64,000 nt of DNA from positions 28,314,639 to 28,378,638 of the forward strand of contig NC_052511.1 in the NCBI RefSeq assembly GCF_014356525.2. Direction: 5' to 3'. Positions 10,478 to 23,163 of this stretch are shown piece after piece. Position 1 is the first letter of the stretch. Every line of letters begins with the position of its first letter. The notes under the pieces are model-generated. The model did not search any database and was not told where the DNA came from. It saw only the letters and a list, made by a program, of their open reading frames with translations. A program made the translations under genes and the position numbers. The DNA comes from Nilaparvata lugens. Lineage: Eukaryota; Arthropoda; Insecta; Hemiptera; Delphacidae.

Positions 10478-13031
10478 ATATAAATTAAAACAGGAGACAC
10501 AAGACATAAATAGATTGAAAACACTTAGAAACTTACATTAGAAACAGAAATTTTCGGAAACTGAGTTTCCTTCCTCAACCGAGCAGTGAGTGAGTAGCCT
10601 ACAGTTTGAAACCAAACGCTTTATATATAGTGTAATAAATTAAATTTGATAAGCAAGAAAAATCGTTAAATGAACAGATTTTATAGGTCTCGAGCAACAG
10701 CTGCTCTATTATCGCCGGGTGTGATAGCAACAAGTGAAAGTTTAGATAATAATGGGTATCCTGGCTACAATTAGAACAGCCAAATAGAAAAGAATTTTAT
10801 TTGCTATTTATTATATTATATAAAATATTGGAATTTTGAGGTTAGGCTATAATACTTACTGGTCGGCAACCTAATAATCGATCGAGCCATGTAATTTGAA
10901 ATCTAGCCAGACACCTTGGCAAACCAAGGTTATGTTTTGTTGTAAACAAATAGCATTCAACTAGAGGATTTGGTAGCCCACATGGCAACTTATTGTAAAT
11001 GGAAAAACAACTTAAAAAGTTTATAAAAATTTATTATATGTAATGAGCATGTACAAAACACATAAAATAAATAAAAATATTGAGGAAGTATGTATATTCA
11101 GTAGGCGCATGGATACATTTGTGAATTTTGGATGAACCAATCAAATTGCAGTAGTTGATGGGCGGCAATAACGAGCCAATTCAAATTTAACCATAGATAT
11201 TTATATAAATGATAAGAATTTATAAGTTATCACTACTCAGTTCATGTATCGGATGTAATCCGAGTAATTATGTAATACCTAAGATATAGGTAATAACCTA
11301 GCAGATTGGCACGGACTATTTGATTTTTATAATGGTGTAGTAACTGAATATTTAAATGTATGCAAATTCGGAAGATGGAAGTATGATCTTAGAGAATAGG
11401 GGTAGATCAGAGCCCACTTGCTTGCCAGATGCCACCATGGAACGCCACCAAATTTTATAGAGCACAAGTCCCTTTCGATAAATTGTATGTTTGAAAGATT
11501 TAAAGTTAAATTCATTAATTAATTTTTTATAAGACTTAGTGATGCTGTATTAAAGCATAAGTCATTTAGATATTTATTTATTCCCTTGGAGAAGATGACT
11601 TCAGCCACCAGAAAATCCAGGACGACAGGAAATTTGGATCGCCACCATCATCTTGTGAATTTCAGCACGTGAGTGAAAATTATCGAAATATATGAATTTA
11701 GGGCGCCCTTAGTGCTTCGAGTGAAATAAAAATATAAAAAGCTAGCTCGTCGAAAGGTTGTATAAATATTGAAATTGATATAAAACTTGCGCAAGTCTTA
11801 AAAAGTACCAAAACGTATTCTATTAATTAAGAACTATATCAGATTTACATATCTAAGGATACACAGATGAAAGAAATATTTAAATTTAATGTTGTGATAT
11901 AAATATGCTCACTCAATCATTGATTTATTAGAAAATTATAAAGATATAAATGAAGCTCATGTTCACGGGATAAATTAATCTATCTAATTTCCATCAGAGG
12001 CCGAACCTTTAGCCCATATATATATATATGAGATTTGTGATTTATCAATTGATTATTTTTTTATTAATTTGGAAAGAAGATATATTTGAGATTTTTGTCA
12101 ACAAGCAGCAGCAAGTCGATATCTGAGCTGCATAAAATAAATGCATATGATTAATGATTCTAAAAGCACATGGTAACGTTTTGTGCTAAAAAACTAGTGA
12201 GCTAATCTGTGATACTTTCTTTTTGATATATAATTTGTTCTTATTTTTATTGTTTTTGCTTGTTGCTCTATACATATCTATATTTATTTATTTGTTGATT
12301 TTTTGTGTGATATACGTATATAACTTTTTATGGTGTATCCTTTATTTGTTTCCCTACTTCCATGCATGACCAATCTCATTTTTATTTATCTAGTTGCCAG
12401 TATTGAAATATTAATAAGATTACCATCTGACTTTATTCTTTACCGAATAAGTTGGTTAAGACAGCGATATACAGCCTTGATAGTCAAATCTTTGGAAAAT
12501 AATACATTCCAGAGGTTTATATAAATTGTTCGATATCATTAAATTCGACCAGAAGAGTCTCAAACTTATAGTATTAAGTTGTAGCAGTGCAAGTTCTCGC
12601 ATCTATACTTGCAGATTTCGACAAATCAGTCACAGAAATAGTGAACTGTGGGAGCAGCCGACGTCAGTAACCGGCAAGAGCAGAGAATTGCGGGAGCTCC
12701 TGGGCGAGCCAGTAAGAATTTGGTATAATTTATATTCTAAGAACCACAACCAGGGTTATATATTTTGTTACTCATGCTCTATCGACTGCAGCCAAGCAGG
12801 GCAACCCGTTATTGAAAGAAATAACGTGACAATAGATTGAAACCAAACGCTTTATATTATATAGATTGAAACTAAACGCTTTATATATAGATTGAAACCA
12901 AACGCTTTCAAACTAGGCTACCCACTCACTGCTCGGTTGAGGAAGGAAACTCAGTTTCCGAAAATTTCCGTTTCTAATGTAAGTTTTCAATTCTATTTAT
13001 GTCTTGTGTCTCCTGTTTTAATTTATATTAC
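10478..13031. mobile_element. Inverted-repeat element in intron 3 of gene 1
   Basis: The sequence at 10478-10627 (starting ATAAATTAAAACAGGAGAC) returns as the reverse complement at about 12885-13031. Both outer ends abut (TA)n tracts (10450-10480 and 13060-13110). The right arm also carries three tandem copies of a unit containing GATTGAAACCAAACGCTTTA at 12836-12910, against one in the left arm. The 2.2 kb between the arms has no transposase-like reading frame. This looks like a non-autonomous DNA element or a fold-back composite using TA-rich targets; the superfamily is not determined. Confidence 0.5.
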
Positions 13032-13058
13032 AAACTTTAAAGTGTCTTCTGTTATGTG

Positions 13059-13059
<1 letters not shown>

Positions 13060-13111
<52 letters not shown>
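13060..13111. repeat. (TA)n microsatellite
   Basis: About 50 bp of TA dinucleotides lie next to the right arm of the intron 3 inverted-repeat element. Confidence 0.9.
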
Positions 13112-13113
<2 letters not shown>

Positions 13114-13952
13114 CATTTCATAATAATTTATACAAATTTCTGGTTGAGGTACGGTATTGAGTTCATTTGGCTCAATGGCTTAACTCTACATGGTTTCTCA
13201 TCTGAGCTCTGACCTTCTACCTTAGCTCCAATGTAAGCTTTTAAAATGGAGATGCTTCCCATGTTATTCTAATGAAGTTACTTTTAGTCCCTTGGGAGTT
13301 TTTCTGTTATTTAGTCTCGAGAGAAAAAAGTGACACTTTACTATTATGTTCCAGGGAGTAAAGTTTGTAATTTAGACAGTAGGTGGGGGGAAAAAATAAT
13401 TGATTCACATTTTGTCTCTTGATACCCAGTTTCTCGTATAGTGCTGCCACATTGTGTGAAATTTCGCTCTTCTCATGCAAGTCCATGTACCTTCACCAAG
13501 TCTATTGTTATAGCTTTTATCAATCTACCTTGAGTACATGTGACTGAATATATTCAATTTGACTACACTGCTGATATTAGCAGATGAAGCGTTGTAACAT
13601 TTTATCTACTGAATATTTTGTTGAAATTCTAACTGTCTTGATACTGTTCATGTCATCACAATGATGAATTTGGTAATATTCGATTTAACTGAATATAGCC
13701 TAGTTCGTCACAATATACTTGCATGAAAAGACACAATTTAACGAAATCTTTAAATGTCAATATTTGGTCGACTGAAAACTCAAGTCTCAACTAATTTTAT
13801 TCAAAGTATATAGCATATTATGTTGTAATTGATTTTTAATCTAGCTTTGCTAATTAGAGAATTTTTGCCTCCATATGAAAAATGTTATACCAATGCAAGA
13901 TTTCTAAATTATCAAAGCTGGATGTACATATACAGTATAATCAGTTACTCAC

Positions 13953-14151
13953 GTTTGGGGCATTTGCATGTATTAGGAGCGGCACAGTGTCCATTGATGC
14001 AGGGAGGATTGCAAACAGGCTTGCAATAAATGTCACCATCAGGCCATGATCTACTTATATAACTTGATTCCTCTTCTGATGTTGAATTTCGACTCGCAAC
14101 TTGTGTGTATCCCTCACAGCAGAACGGGGTTCTTACTCTGACAAAATGCTC
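13953..14151 (-). CDS. Nimrod-like gene 1, coding exon 3: CCxGY motif and first NIM repeat
   Basis: This 199-bp exon enters in phase 0 after TTTTTTTTCAG and leaves in phase 1 at AAAC/GTGAGT. It reads FVRVRTPFCCEGYTQVAS near its start, giving CCEGY at about residues 137-141. That is the CCxGY signature that precedes the repeat array in Nimrod proteins. Its end holds a typical NIM repeat, CNPPCINGHCAAPNTCKC. The plus-strand paralogue has no counterpart of this exon. Confidence 0.85.
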
Positions 14152-14740
14152 CTGAAAAAAAATCTTGTCAATGCAATAAACACTTAAAAACGAGACATTG
14201 ATTGTGAATCTTATACTTTCTCACCATAAAGAAAATTTCCAACTGCAAATATTTGGAGAATAGTCTGATTAAGAGATTCTCATTGAATTGATAAGTTTAA
14301 AAAGAATCCAATAGCCTACGAACGGATCAAAATTTGAAGCTGTAATTGGATTTGTATAGCATAAGAATGATAAATATAGCAAGCTTATGATTCTTAGAAA
14401 TGAAATAGAAAGCAATAATTCAATATAAATTCATCCAGGTACTTATTGAGGGACTTGTATGACGCCAATTTATTCTACTTTGGTGTCAATCAATAGAAAC
14501 TATTCTGGAAATTGCATCTGCTGAAATCAAGATTCAATTTCAAAAATTATACTGTTATACCGTATAAAAAGTTCAAAATGAGTTTGATGTATTATTTTTA
14601 GATTCAAGTGTATTTCTAGGCTATCCAATAATGTTTTTCTTTTTACTTCACGTTATTGATCATGGTACAGAAGAGTTAAACTTAATAATAGGATTTAAAT
14701 GATACTTTTGACAACAACTCGTGAATGATGATTGACATAC

Positions 14741-14876
14741 CACTGGAACAATTTCATTTGTGTATTCGAGACGAGGTTCAAAGCAGTCCATCATTGACCT
14801 CGTGTTCTTGCAGCCAGCCTTGTACACATAGTTCAAAGTACTTTTCCTTTTCACTTCATACTTGGTTTCTTTCTCC
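14741..14876 (-). CDS. Nimrod-like gene 1, coding exon 2: EMI-like segment
   Basis: This 136-bp exon has AG before 14876 and the donor GTG/GTATGT at 14741. It completes a split Arg codon from exon 1 and ends in phase 0. The encoded segment is basic, with two Cys (YVYKAGCKNTRSMMDCFEPR) and then EYTNEIVPV, which joins directly to the CCxGY exon. The pattern of spaced Cys, aromatic residues and CCxGY matches the EMI-like N-terminal region of Nimrod and Draper-type receptors. The 14.2-14.7 kb intron is plain AT-rich sequence. Confidence 0.75.
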
Positions 14877-16489
14877 CTATTCAAAAGAATTTAGACAGAA
14901 ATAATCATTAAGAGTGTTACATTTTTGAATGAGAATGCTGCTACCTTTGATAATAATACAGATGAGTGTAAGTATATGTACTCTCCTCTCATATTTTATC
15001 GATGTATTTTTCTTCAGTTTACTGATTACGAAGATTATAACTCAACATGAGTTGTCTAAAATTCATCTATAATTTAACCACATAGGGTATGATTCAATAT
15101 ATGGTCCAGGATCCAGTTCTTATTCAGGTTTGATGGAAAATATTATATTTTGAATGTTGGTTCTTTTGATCATAGAATCGACATGGAAGCTGGTAATCTA
15201 TGGTATCATTAGAAAGGTTTAACCATATAAGTTAAACGGATGCCTAGCATTACAAATAAAAGGGTGATATTCATCGAATTGCGCCCACAGTGATTTTTGA
15301 ACTTCCAATTATTGCGCACAATATCATTTTTCTCTTCTAATTTTTTTTAATGAATTCCTCAAAAATTCCTATTATTTTGGGACACATTGAGTGGAAAATA
15401 AGTGAAACTATCAAAATGGTATACACAACATAATTTATGACTCATCTATTCCACTATCCATGACAAACTGCTAGTTAACTTTTTTGTTTGTTTACAAGTT
15501 TGTGACGACATTTGTGACTATTTTTGACGACACAACAGTAACGTTTTTGAATAAAAGTTATTAAATACTAGTATTCACGTGTGAAGCGCTTTCGGATTTT
15601 TAAATCCATTTCAAAAAGTGTTCAAAAACTTCACTGTAGTGTCTCAAAAATAGTTCAAAAAGAATCATTCATGAATTATAGTATCATCAATTTCTATCTT
15701 CCATAACTACCATAAATTATTTAAAGAATATAGTATTTTTTATTTTATTTATCAGGATCTTAATAGACTATGGTGCTGAATAGGCTACATAATAGCCTAT
15801 ACATTATAGTGAAACTCACTCTAAAGTGTCAGCATTGATTGAATCGGAACATTGATGTCATCAATAAGGAATTCTCATTAAAAATGATATTCTCATTAAA
15901 AATGATAATCTCATTAGAACTGGTAATTTGTTTCATTGAGTAAGAAAACCCAAGTAAAGTGGCTGACTAGATGAGAATCATAATAGGTTCATTGATTTAC
16001 AAAAACATAATATTATAAATTGCAACATCTAGGCTATTTATTTTTGCAGAGTATTGATTTGAGATAATACAAATAATAATTTGATTATTGTTTCAATTGT
16101 TTCGATTTATTCTATTTTCATTGATCTAATATTTTTATTTATACTGCTTATTCAGGATGATGAACTACGAGTTAAGCTGAACTGGAATTGATAACTGCCT
16201 GACGCCTAGTGCCATCTTTTATCATGAAACTCACACTTTTTGACATAGGTATTAGTTTGCCAAGATAATGGGTGTCAAATTTTGGCGGGCCAAATTCAAC
16301 ATGTACGTTATCTATTTATTTATTCACAAAGGCAAGTATTTTGAGTCTGGGTGATGATAAGGGGATTAATGATAATACAAAGGTTTCTATTAGATGAATG
16401 GAGAGAAGAGATGATAAGTTACGCGTATCTTTAATCAAATAAACCATAAAATACTATATGCTATACTTATATTTAAATTTGATCATCAT

Positions 16490-17070
16490 AAAAATGGTGC
16501 TAGGAACTTTGGGACCAATAATTTTTGAGAACAATAGCCTACTCTTTGGGACTAAAGGGTTCCGACATAAGAGAGTATGGGTCTTCGCAGGTAGAATCAG
16601 GTGTCTACAACAGGTAGTTGGACATTGTTCTTCAACACAAAGGCGTTGAACACTAGGATTAGCAAGATTAGTGAGTTGCAGGCCTCTTCAACTATATAAA
16701 AATATTTATTCACTTTACTGTACTTTATATTTATTTATTTATTCAGATTTATACAGTTGAATTATTATTTTCGGTACTTGATCAAGAGAATATGAATTTC
16801 TAGTTATTATTAGATCAAGAAGCTTAGGTCTAATAGTATGTTGGAAAGGAGGCCGTCTGAAGATGTCTGTGATGTCTCAGTAAACAGAACGTTTTCCAAA
16901 AATGAATCTATGAATGGTTTCAATTCAATAACAGAAGCGTGTGAGCCTGTCGAAAGGGCCGACTATTGTTTGCTAATCACTTTGCAGGTAGAAACCCCAG
17001 ACTTGGTCCCAAATTTATTTTTCCTAGTTGGTGTCAAAATTCCTGGTCCCAATGTTCTTCCGGTCACCGA
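16490..17070 (+). repeat. Dispersed segment in intron 1 of gene 1, partner of 54380-55085
   Basis: Long patches here reappear in the same order and orientation at 54.38-55.09 kb. Examples are GGGTTCCGACATAAGAGAG, the region around GTAGAATCAGGTGTCT, ACAGAAGCGTGTGA and the segment ending near TTCCGG.CACCG. The two are clearly diverged. It stops just short of exon 1. No transposase or RT reading frame is visible; it may be a TE family or the trace of an older locus duplication. Confidence 0.6.
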
Positions 17071-17108
17071 TGAAAATACTACTGAATTGTATTTTTAAAT
17101 ATTCTTAC

Positions 17109-17350
17109 CTTGTTACGTTTAGGCAAATTCCTGGTCCAACTCCAGACTCTATAGAGAAGGTGCCGTTATTTGAAGAAGAAGACTTGGAGGTACCGGTGTC
17201 TCTTACATTCCTGTCATGAGAATTCTCCAAAGAAAATAGCTCTCTAATATTCGCGGGTTGAACAATCCATGTAGGATCATAATGTACTTGTGGGTCAGCC
17301 AGTGAAACCAACGCAAGTAGGAGTAGTGAGTACACAATTGCATAATCCAT
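17109..17350 (-). CDS. Nimrod-like gene 1, coding exon 1: signal peptide
   Basis: The ATG at 17350 follows CGTTTCAA in a good insect start context, ten bases after an acceptor (TTTGTTTCAG), so a non-coding 5' exon must lie upstream. The first residues, MDYAIVYSLLLLALVSLA, form a clear signal peptide. About 60 further residues are polar and Ser/Asn-rich, ending GVGPGICLNVT. The donor AAG/GTAAGA at 17109 leaves phase 2, which matches exon 2. The sequence around the start and upstream acceptor (GA.CG.T.CAAATGGAT) resembles that of the plus-strand gene at 39403-39418, but the coded peptides differ. Confidence 0.8.
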
Positions 17351-17360
17351 TTGAAACGGT

Positions 17361-19736
17361 CTGAAACAAACAATAAATAAATCGAATTAATGCAATTTAA
17401 CGAATTTAAACAAAAATAATTAATGCATTTAAACAGTTCTAAGCTGTTAATCGATTCTGTGAGAAGATAACTAAGCACACAATAATTTAAATTGGAAATA
17501 ATAGTCTGGTGAATGATTTTGAGTTTATCGAGGGTTAAATTTGAAAAAATGGGAATTTTTACACATAAAATGTAGATGAAATTCTGTACTCAAGTAGGCA
17601 ACGATTGTTTGGTCAATGGATATAGGTGACTTAAAAATTTGAAACAGGTACCTTGCAATTATTAAAGTATCCTAATGGTCTTATCTCTAGTCTGATAATA
17701 CTAACATTTTTCAATTAAAAAAAATGTCTAAAGAAAAATAATCCTTATATTAGCTAAGGCAAATTTCCAGAGAAATAATCATCTATTTAAAATGGCGTCG
17801 ACACTTTGAATAAGAAAAACAAATTGTAAAATAATGGATCAAGCATGAATTGAATGTACTGAAAAGATATCAAAATTGGAACATTGGAAATATAATTTCC
17901 GCATTATAACTAGGTGTTCATATATTTATTTATTCTTTTTTGTACGTATCTTCCAGTACTGCTCGATATTTTCTTGGTAGAACTATTTATTACCATTCCA
18001 GTTCTTATTCTGAAACTTGATAATGGCACCATAGCAGAAAAATTCCGTGTCTAAAAAACAATGTATAAAAGAGTTCTAAAAGTATAGTCGACCATTCCTT
18101 CAAATTAATGTATTCTCATCATTGTCATTCATTACAAAGTGCGAAGAGTAATAAATGCAAAATTACTCCAATACTCAATTCGATACAAACAATTTTTATT
18201 CAAATTTGTACAATTTGGAGAAATATTTCTCTTTATTGATGCTGAGAAAATTGAGAAGATTTTCACACTACATCAACTTTAAAAAATTCTAAAAGTTGAT
18301 CAGACATTCTATCAAAACTGATGAATAAGGTAGTCTCTCAATCAATTTATTAAAAGATTGGAGTAAATATGATAAAATAAGGGCAATATCTCTGTATCAA
18401 AAGCTTAATAGTGGACAAATCGCACAATTTTAATTCTTAAGGAATTAGGTATCAAATTCGAGTTTTTAAGTCGTATCCAATGTGGATACACAATCCAAAA
18501 AGCTACCACTTGTAGATCAATAGTTGTAAATCTTTAAAAATGTGACTATTATGATATTATAGAGAATTTTTATATTTCCAGCACTATAATTTTGAAGACT
18601 GACTTCTATAACTGCCTCATTAATCTATAATTATTTTTATAATTCAAATCAAATTAATATTAACCATTAGAATGGTTACATGGATGAAAGTTTACATACG
18701 CAACATACCCTTCGCTAGTCCAGTATCCGAATTAAAGTATCCTAAGTTAGGTAAATGTCCATGGAATATCTGTTGAGAATAAATAATCAATAAGAAGTTT
18801 GATTTGATAAAAACTCGCATTAGCTTCCCTCTGATTAAAATTGTCTGAAATAAAAGCTAAAATAGTCCTAAAAGATAATAAAGTACAGCGTATTATCTAA
18901 TTCATATTACTGCTATATTGAGATTTTCCACAACAAAAATACTATTTCAGATAAAAACAGTTGCTGAGATTGATTTCTCATTAATTTGATCGTTAATGGC
19001 AAAACTAAATTTATAAAAACAACAATATCACAGCATTCATGGCAATTATCATTCCCCATTGTCCAGAAGTGCGTACTGATTTGGTTACTCACAAAAATGT
19101 TCAAAGTCGTGAATTTGAAGATTTTATGACTCTTCAATTATTATGACTTGTATTAATTAATTTTATTTTGCCACTACTAACGTATATTATTTTAAAATAA
19201 TATTACCGTTTTAAGGCTCCTTGATAATTAAATACTACCACTAGAAAATTCAATTTTATTCTAGATCACAGCACTAAAACAACACAACGGCTATTATGAC
19301 ACATTTACATTGAGCGAAAGCACATTAAACTCGGACGGATTTCGATAATCTGATGAATGTGACAATTTCAACTTCACTGAGAACTGAAATGCTACACCAA
19401 GGCATGCGTTGATGTGTTGCTTACTCAGGAAACAACTATCTAACAATTATTATCTGCTGCTGCCTAAGAAACAGCTCATGGATAAACCGTGGAATATTCT
19501 GTCAATTCATTTGTTTCAATGCCATTATGAAAATAAAAAGTAGTTGAACAAATATACATTTTTGTTCTATAAGTTGACGATTTTATGGTCCAAGAACTGA
19601 ACAGTGTATTTGGCTCATTTGATGAATGTCTATAAACATATATGTGATTGATGTGGGTAGACTATCTTGATCTTCTAGATATATATTATGATCTTCTAGA
19701 GCTTTTCAGTATTTTTCCATTGGAATAAACAAGTAC
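17361..19736. other. Upstream region of gene 1; no gene recognised
   Basis: AT-rich sequence that should hold part of the 5' UTR intron of gene 1. No repeats, RNA genes or long reading frames could be supported. Confidence 0.5.
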
Positions 19737-19739
19737 CGT

Positions 19740-21660
19740 ACTAGCCCAGTCACGAGGTAGAAAAAAGGGACGTTTGGGGAATTACCCCGAACAAGCTAAT
19801 TTTTCTCGTGCAACTATTTTGGAGTATTGGGTAGCTTGATTACAAAAATTTAACCTTCTAGCCCTGAATCTTTCTACAGGCTCCCCAAAAACCTCGAATT
19901 TTCGGTTCCTTTTCCAGTTCCTGCGATTTTTGCCAAATCATTAGACAGAAAAATAAAAAAACTCGCATTTTTTCTGGGTAACAAAATGTCAAATAAAATG
20001 AAATTATTCAATGCTCTTTTTCTTCATTGAATCCTGATGAGTTACATAAAAAAAAAACAATTTACATTTTCGTAAAAATCGAAATTTTAAAGAATTTTTG
20101 TTTCTATTATTATCTTTAACTAAACTATTATTATCTTTCGATTTTCACTATTTAAATTGATGATTTTTATTCCCTCTGGGCGTGATTTACAACCTGAGAC
20201 CAGGTAGTCCGTTCTATCTCAAATAGATTTTCAGGTACTCCTGATAAAAAATTGCCTTGAATTAGACCAGTTAGTTTACATCAAACCACCTAGCGAAAAA
20301 ACGCAATTGTGCAGATTAACTGGACAGTTGAGATTATAGGACATCAAAAAAGTTTGACTTATGGTAAATCATTTTGAAGGTCTTTGAACGACCTATAGCT
20401 TTTATATAAAACATTTTTTTTTTGAAAACGGAAGCGTTTTATTAGACAAAATATAAAAGTATAAGGGTCAAGGAAGTGGGGGAACATTGAGCATTTTGTG
20501 ATTCCAGGCTAAGAAAAAGGATACTACTGTTTACCTAGATTATTTGTCTCTGGTAGTATGTAGGCCTACTATATTATGTATACTAACATCCTGAGAGGAT
20601 TAAGCTTTCCCTTAATTAGTCGTGCAAAATCCTGTTTTTCTTTTTTTTAGTCTCCATTTACTGAGCTGCTAATATTATTCAGGGGCTGATAATTATGCAT
20701 AGTTGTTATTTAGAAATGTAAAATCATTCTTTCTCTTGGAATACTCGATATTAAAAATTCTAAATTTAAGGTTGTAGAGAATTTGCTACTCTTTACAATC
20801 TGAAAAACGATTCTATTCATACGATTACTATTTAAGAGTTACAGCTCTGAAAATATTAGCAATACCGGTAATAATATTGGCGAATCACTTTTTCTATTTT
20901 TCACGATTCTAATAATAACCAACAGCTTATAAATGAGACTGATACATGATAGGAGCTTGCAATTAGTCTCAAATTGTAGAGAATTTCATGCTCTATAAGC
21001 TTAGTCCCCGAGTCTATCTTCAACCATTCTTTTTCATCATAAAACTACCAAAAACTTGGAAATGCGGAAAATAATTTCATTTTTTCGTTTTTTGAAACGA
21101 GCAAATCAAACTTTACAATCATATTTTTCCATGAATCATTCACGTCAAATACAAGAAAATATTCTAATCTACAAATTAAAACAAAGTACCCTACAATTTC
21201 TTATCATTGTGGGTTTCCAAAATAAGCACCTTTGAATATAGAAATTAGCCATTTTTTGTTCATGAAAATATAGATACAATCAAAGATACATTATCTATTT
21301 TTCTACCAAATTCGACTTATGATACTTGATTTTGAACCGGCTCGACGATTCGAAAAGAATGAGCTGTAGTACGAGTAAATCCGACCATTACGTCAAAAGT
21401 TATAATGAGTGTTTGAAATGTTGATCCTTGCGGTGTCCTCATGCGCGCCTATCCGCTAGGAAATACGGAAATCAAATGCATCTAACGGGTGATTCTTATA
21501 GAACATGATTTCAGAAACCTATATCTTTGTGCAAAATCTCAATGTGAGAACAAAGATGGTGGTTGAATCTAAAAATTTGGTGTTTTCGAAATACAAGGAA
21601 CATTATCAGGTGTACCTGGAAATCTTTTTCCAGGGAACGCGTATTAGCCAGGAGCTGTGT
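19740..21660 (+). repeat. ORF-less dispersed repeat, copy 1
   Basis: It begins near CCAGTCACGAGGTAG and shares ordered blocks with 37200-38810 in the same orientation. These include CCCCAAAA.CC.CGAATTTTCG, ACAACCTGAGACCAGG, CCGTTCTATCTC.AATAGAT, TCTCAAATTGTAGA and TAGAACATGAT. The copies are old and diverged with indels. Neither has a reading frame of note. The class is unknown; a third, short fragment seems to lie at about 53510-53750. Confidence 0.65.
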
Positions 21661-21668
21661 ATAGACCA

Positions 21669-21900
21669 GTAAGTAACCCGTGCTCCGCAAGAGTGTAATT
21701 AAAAACTCGACAAACTGAAAATTTGACCTACTCAAATTAAATTAAATTTGTATAATTTGAAATAGGCCTATAACCATATTCGCTAAATTAAGAAGCTTTA
21801 TGCAGAATTTCAAAAGAATCAGTTCAGTATGTCAGACGTGATGATGCGTCATTCGTGAATTTCCTATCCCGTGCGTATATAAGCCAATTCTTTCCTTTAG
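21669..21900 (-). mobile_element. Short Helitron-like repeat, first of two adjacent copies
   Basis: It begins at AGTAACCCGTGCTCCGCAAG and runs through AGGCCTATAACCAT and GACGTGATGATGCGTCA to TATAAGCCAA.TCTTT. It belongs to the family at 21905, 33849 and 44098, whose minus-strand ends are TCTATAAT and CTAG. Here the terminal CTAG is altered. Confidence 0.5.
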
Positions 21901-21904
21901 ACTA

Positions 21905-22073
21905 CTAGCAGGTAACCCGTGTTCCGCAAGGATCTAATTAAAAACGTTTGACAAACTGAAAACTTGACATACTGAAATCTTGACGAGTTCTAAATAGGCC
22001 TATAATCATCCTCGGTAAATTAAGAATATATATGCAAAATTTTCATTCAATCAGTCCAGTAGTTTAGACGTTA
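21905..22073 (-). mobile_element. Short Helitron-like repeat, second copy, cut by a MITE
   Basis: The minus-strand 3' end reads CACGGGTTACCTGCTAG with T following, preceded by a small imperfect hairpin, as expected for Helitron 3' ends. At TTTAGACG it is interrupted by the Harbinger-like MITE, and the usual remainder (GATGATGCGTC and so on) is not found beyond the MITE. Confidence 0.5.
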
Positions 22074-22256
22074 GGCTAGGCACACACCAGTTAGTCAAGA
22101 CAAGACATGATCAGAAACAATACTTCACATAGTTGCTTATGAAGACATGTCTAATTGCAATGACTAATCAGTGTGTGTTGCGTCATAAGCAACAATGTGA
22201 AGTATTGTGACCAAACGTGTCTTGTCTATTCTTGACTAACTGGTGTGCGCCTAGCC
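22074..22256. mobile_element. Fold-back MITE with TTA target duplication (PIF/Harbinger-like)
   Basis: This 183-bp element is bounded by direct TTA repeats (22071-22073 and 22257-22259). The terminal inverted repeats begin GGCTAGGC.CACACCAGTTAG and the pairing continues through most of the element (ACAATACTTCACAT.GTTGCT on one arm and its complement on the other). A 3-bp TTA target duplication is the hallmark of PIF/Harbinger elements. It has no coding capacity. Confidence 0.8.
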
Positions 22257-22259
22257 TTA

Positions 22260-23160
22260 GATTCAGAAGTAAGAACTCGCTCAAGCTCGTTAAACTATAG
22301 AAAGTCACTTGTACCTATTCATATTAATAACATGATCATTATATTTCACATAGGTGATTTAATTAATTCATGTTACACTAAATCATGGGCCTATAATAAC
22401 TCATATAATATCTATGTAAATACGTAATTCATGTATTCAACCCGGTTGCACAAAACCTGTTAAATTTTTACCAAGATTAAATGCCTTGAGAACCAATAAT
22501 CTAGTAAGCCTTCTTTTCAAAAGAAATTTTCTCTGAGTGGTTCTCGCAGATTTAATTAAGATTAAAATTTAAGAGGCTCAATTGCTTCGTGAAACCAGGT
22601 CTTTTTGTGTATTTTTATTGTAGGGTTTGGATAAGTTCCGTGTAATTTTATATATTAAGCTGATCAATGAAATTATTGTCCTATTGTAGCCTATCTTATT
22701 CTAAATTTATTCAATGTAAAATGTGGGTGAAAACTTTCTAACGAGTGAAACTTTTAAAAATAATATTCATGAAACCCATAATAGAATTGTTTTAATAATT
22801 CTCATGAGACCGGAATATTATGTAGTCAAGATATTAACTATTAATGAATTATAGTTGAATATAGAATTATTCTATGAATATTCATCAAAAATTATGTGTG
22901 TGGAAGAATCAGGATGACTTTTTTCCTGAGGGTGATGCCCACATAAGCTCCATCCTTCTATTACACTATTTCTCTAAATTTGGACTAATAAATGGATCAC
23001 CATATCCCCGCGTTTGAAAATCAGTTCATCTCATAAAATAAAAACCTTGTAGTAATGGTCGCATATATTACAAATAAAAATTGGTTATCATCATATCGGA
23101 TTTTATAATGTAAAATGTACTAGCGTGAATAAACTATTGTAATTTGATTAAGAAATTGTA
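22260..23160. other. Intergenic, nothing recognised
   Basis: AT-rich sequence with no supported gene or repeat. Confidence 0.4.
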
Positions 23161-23163
23161 TAA

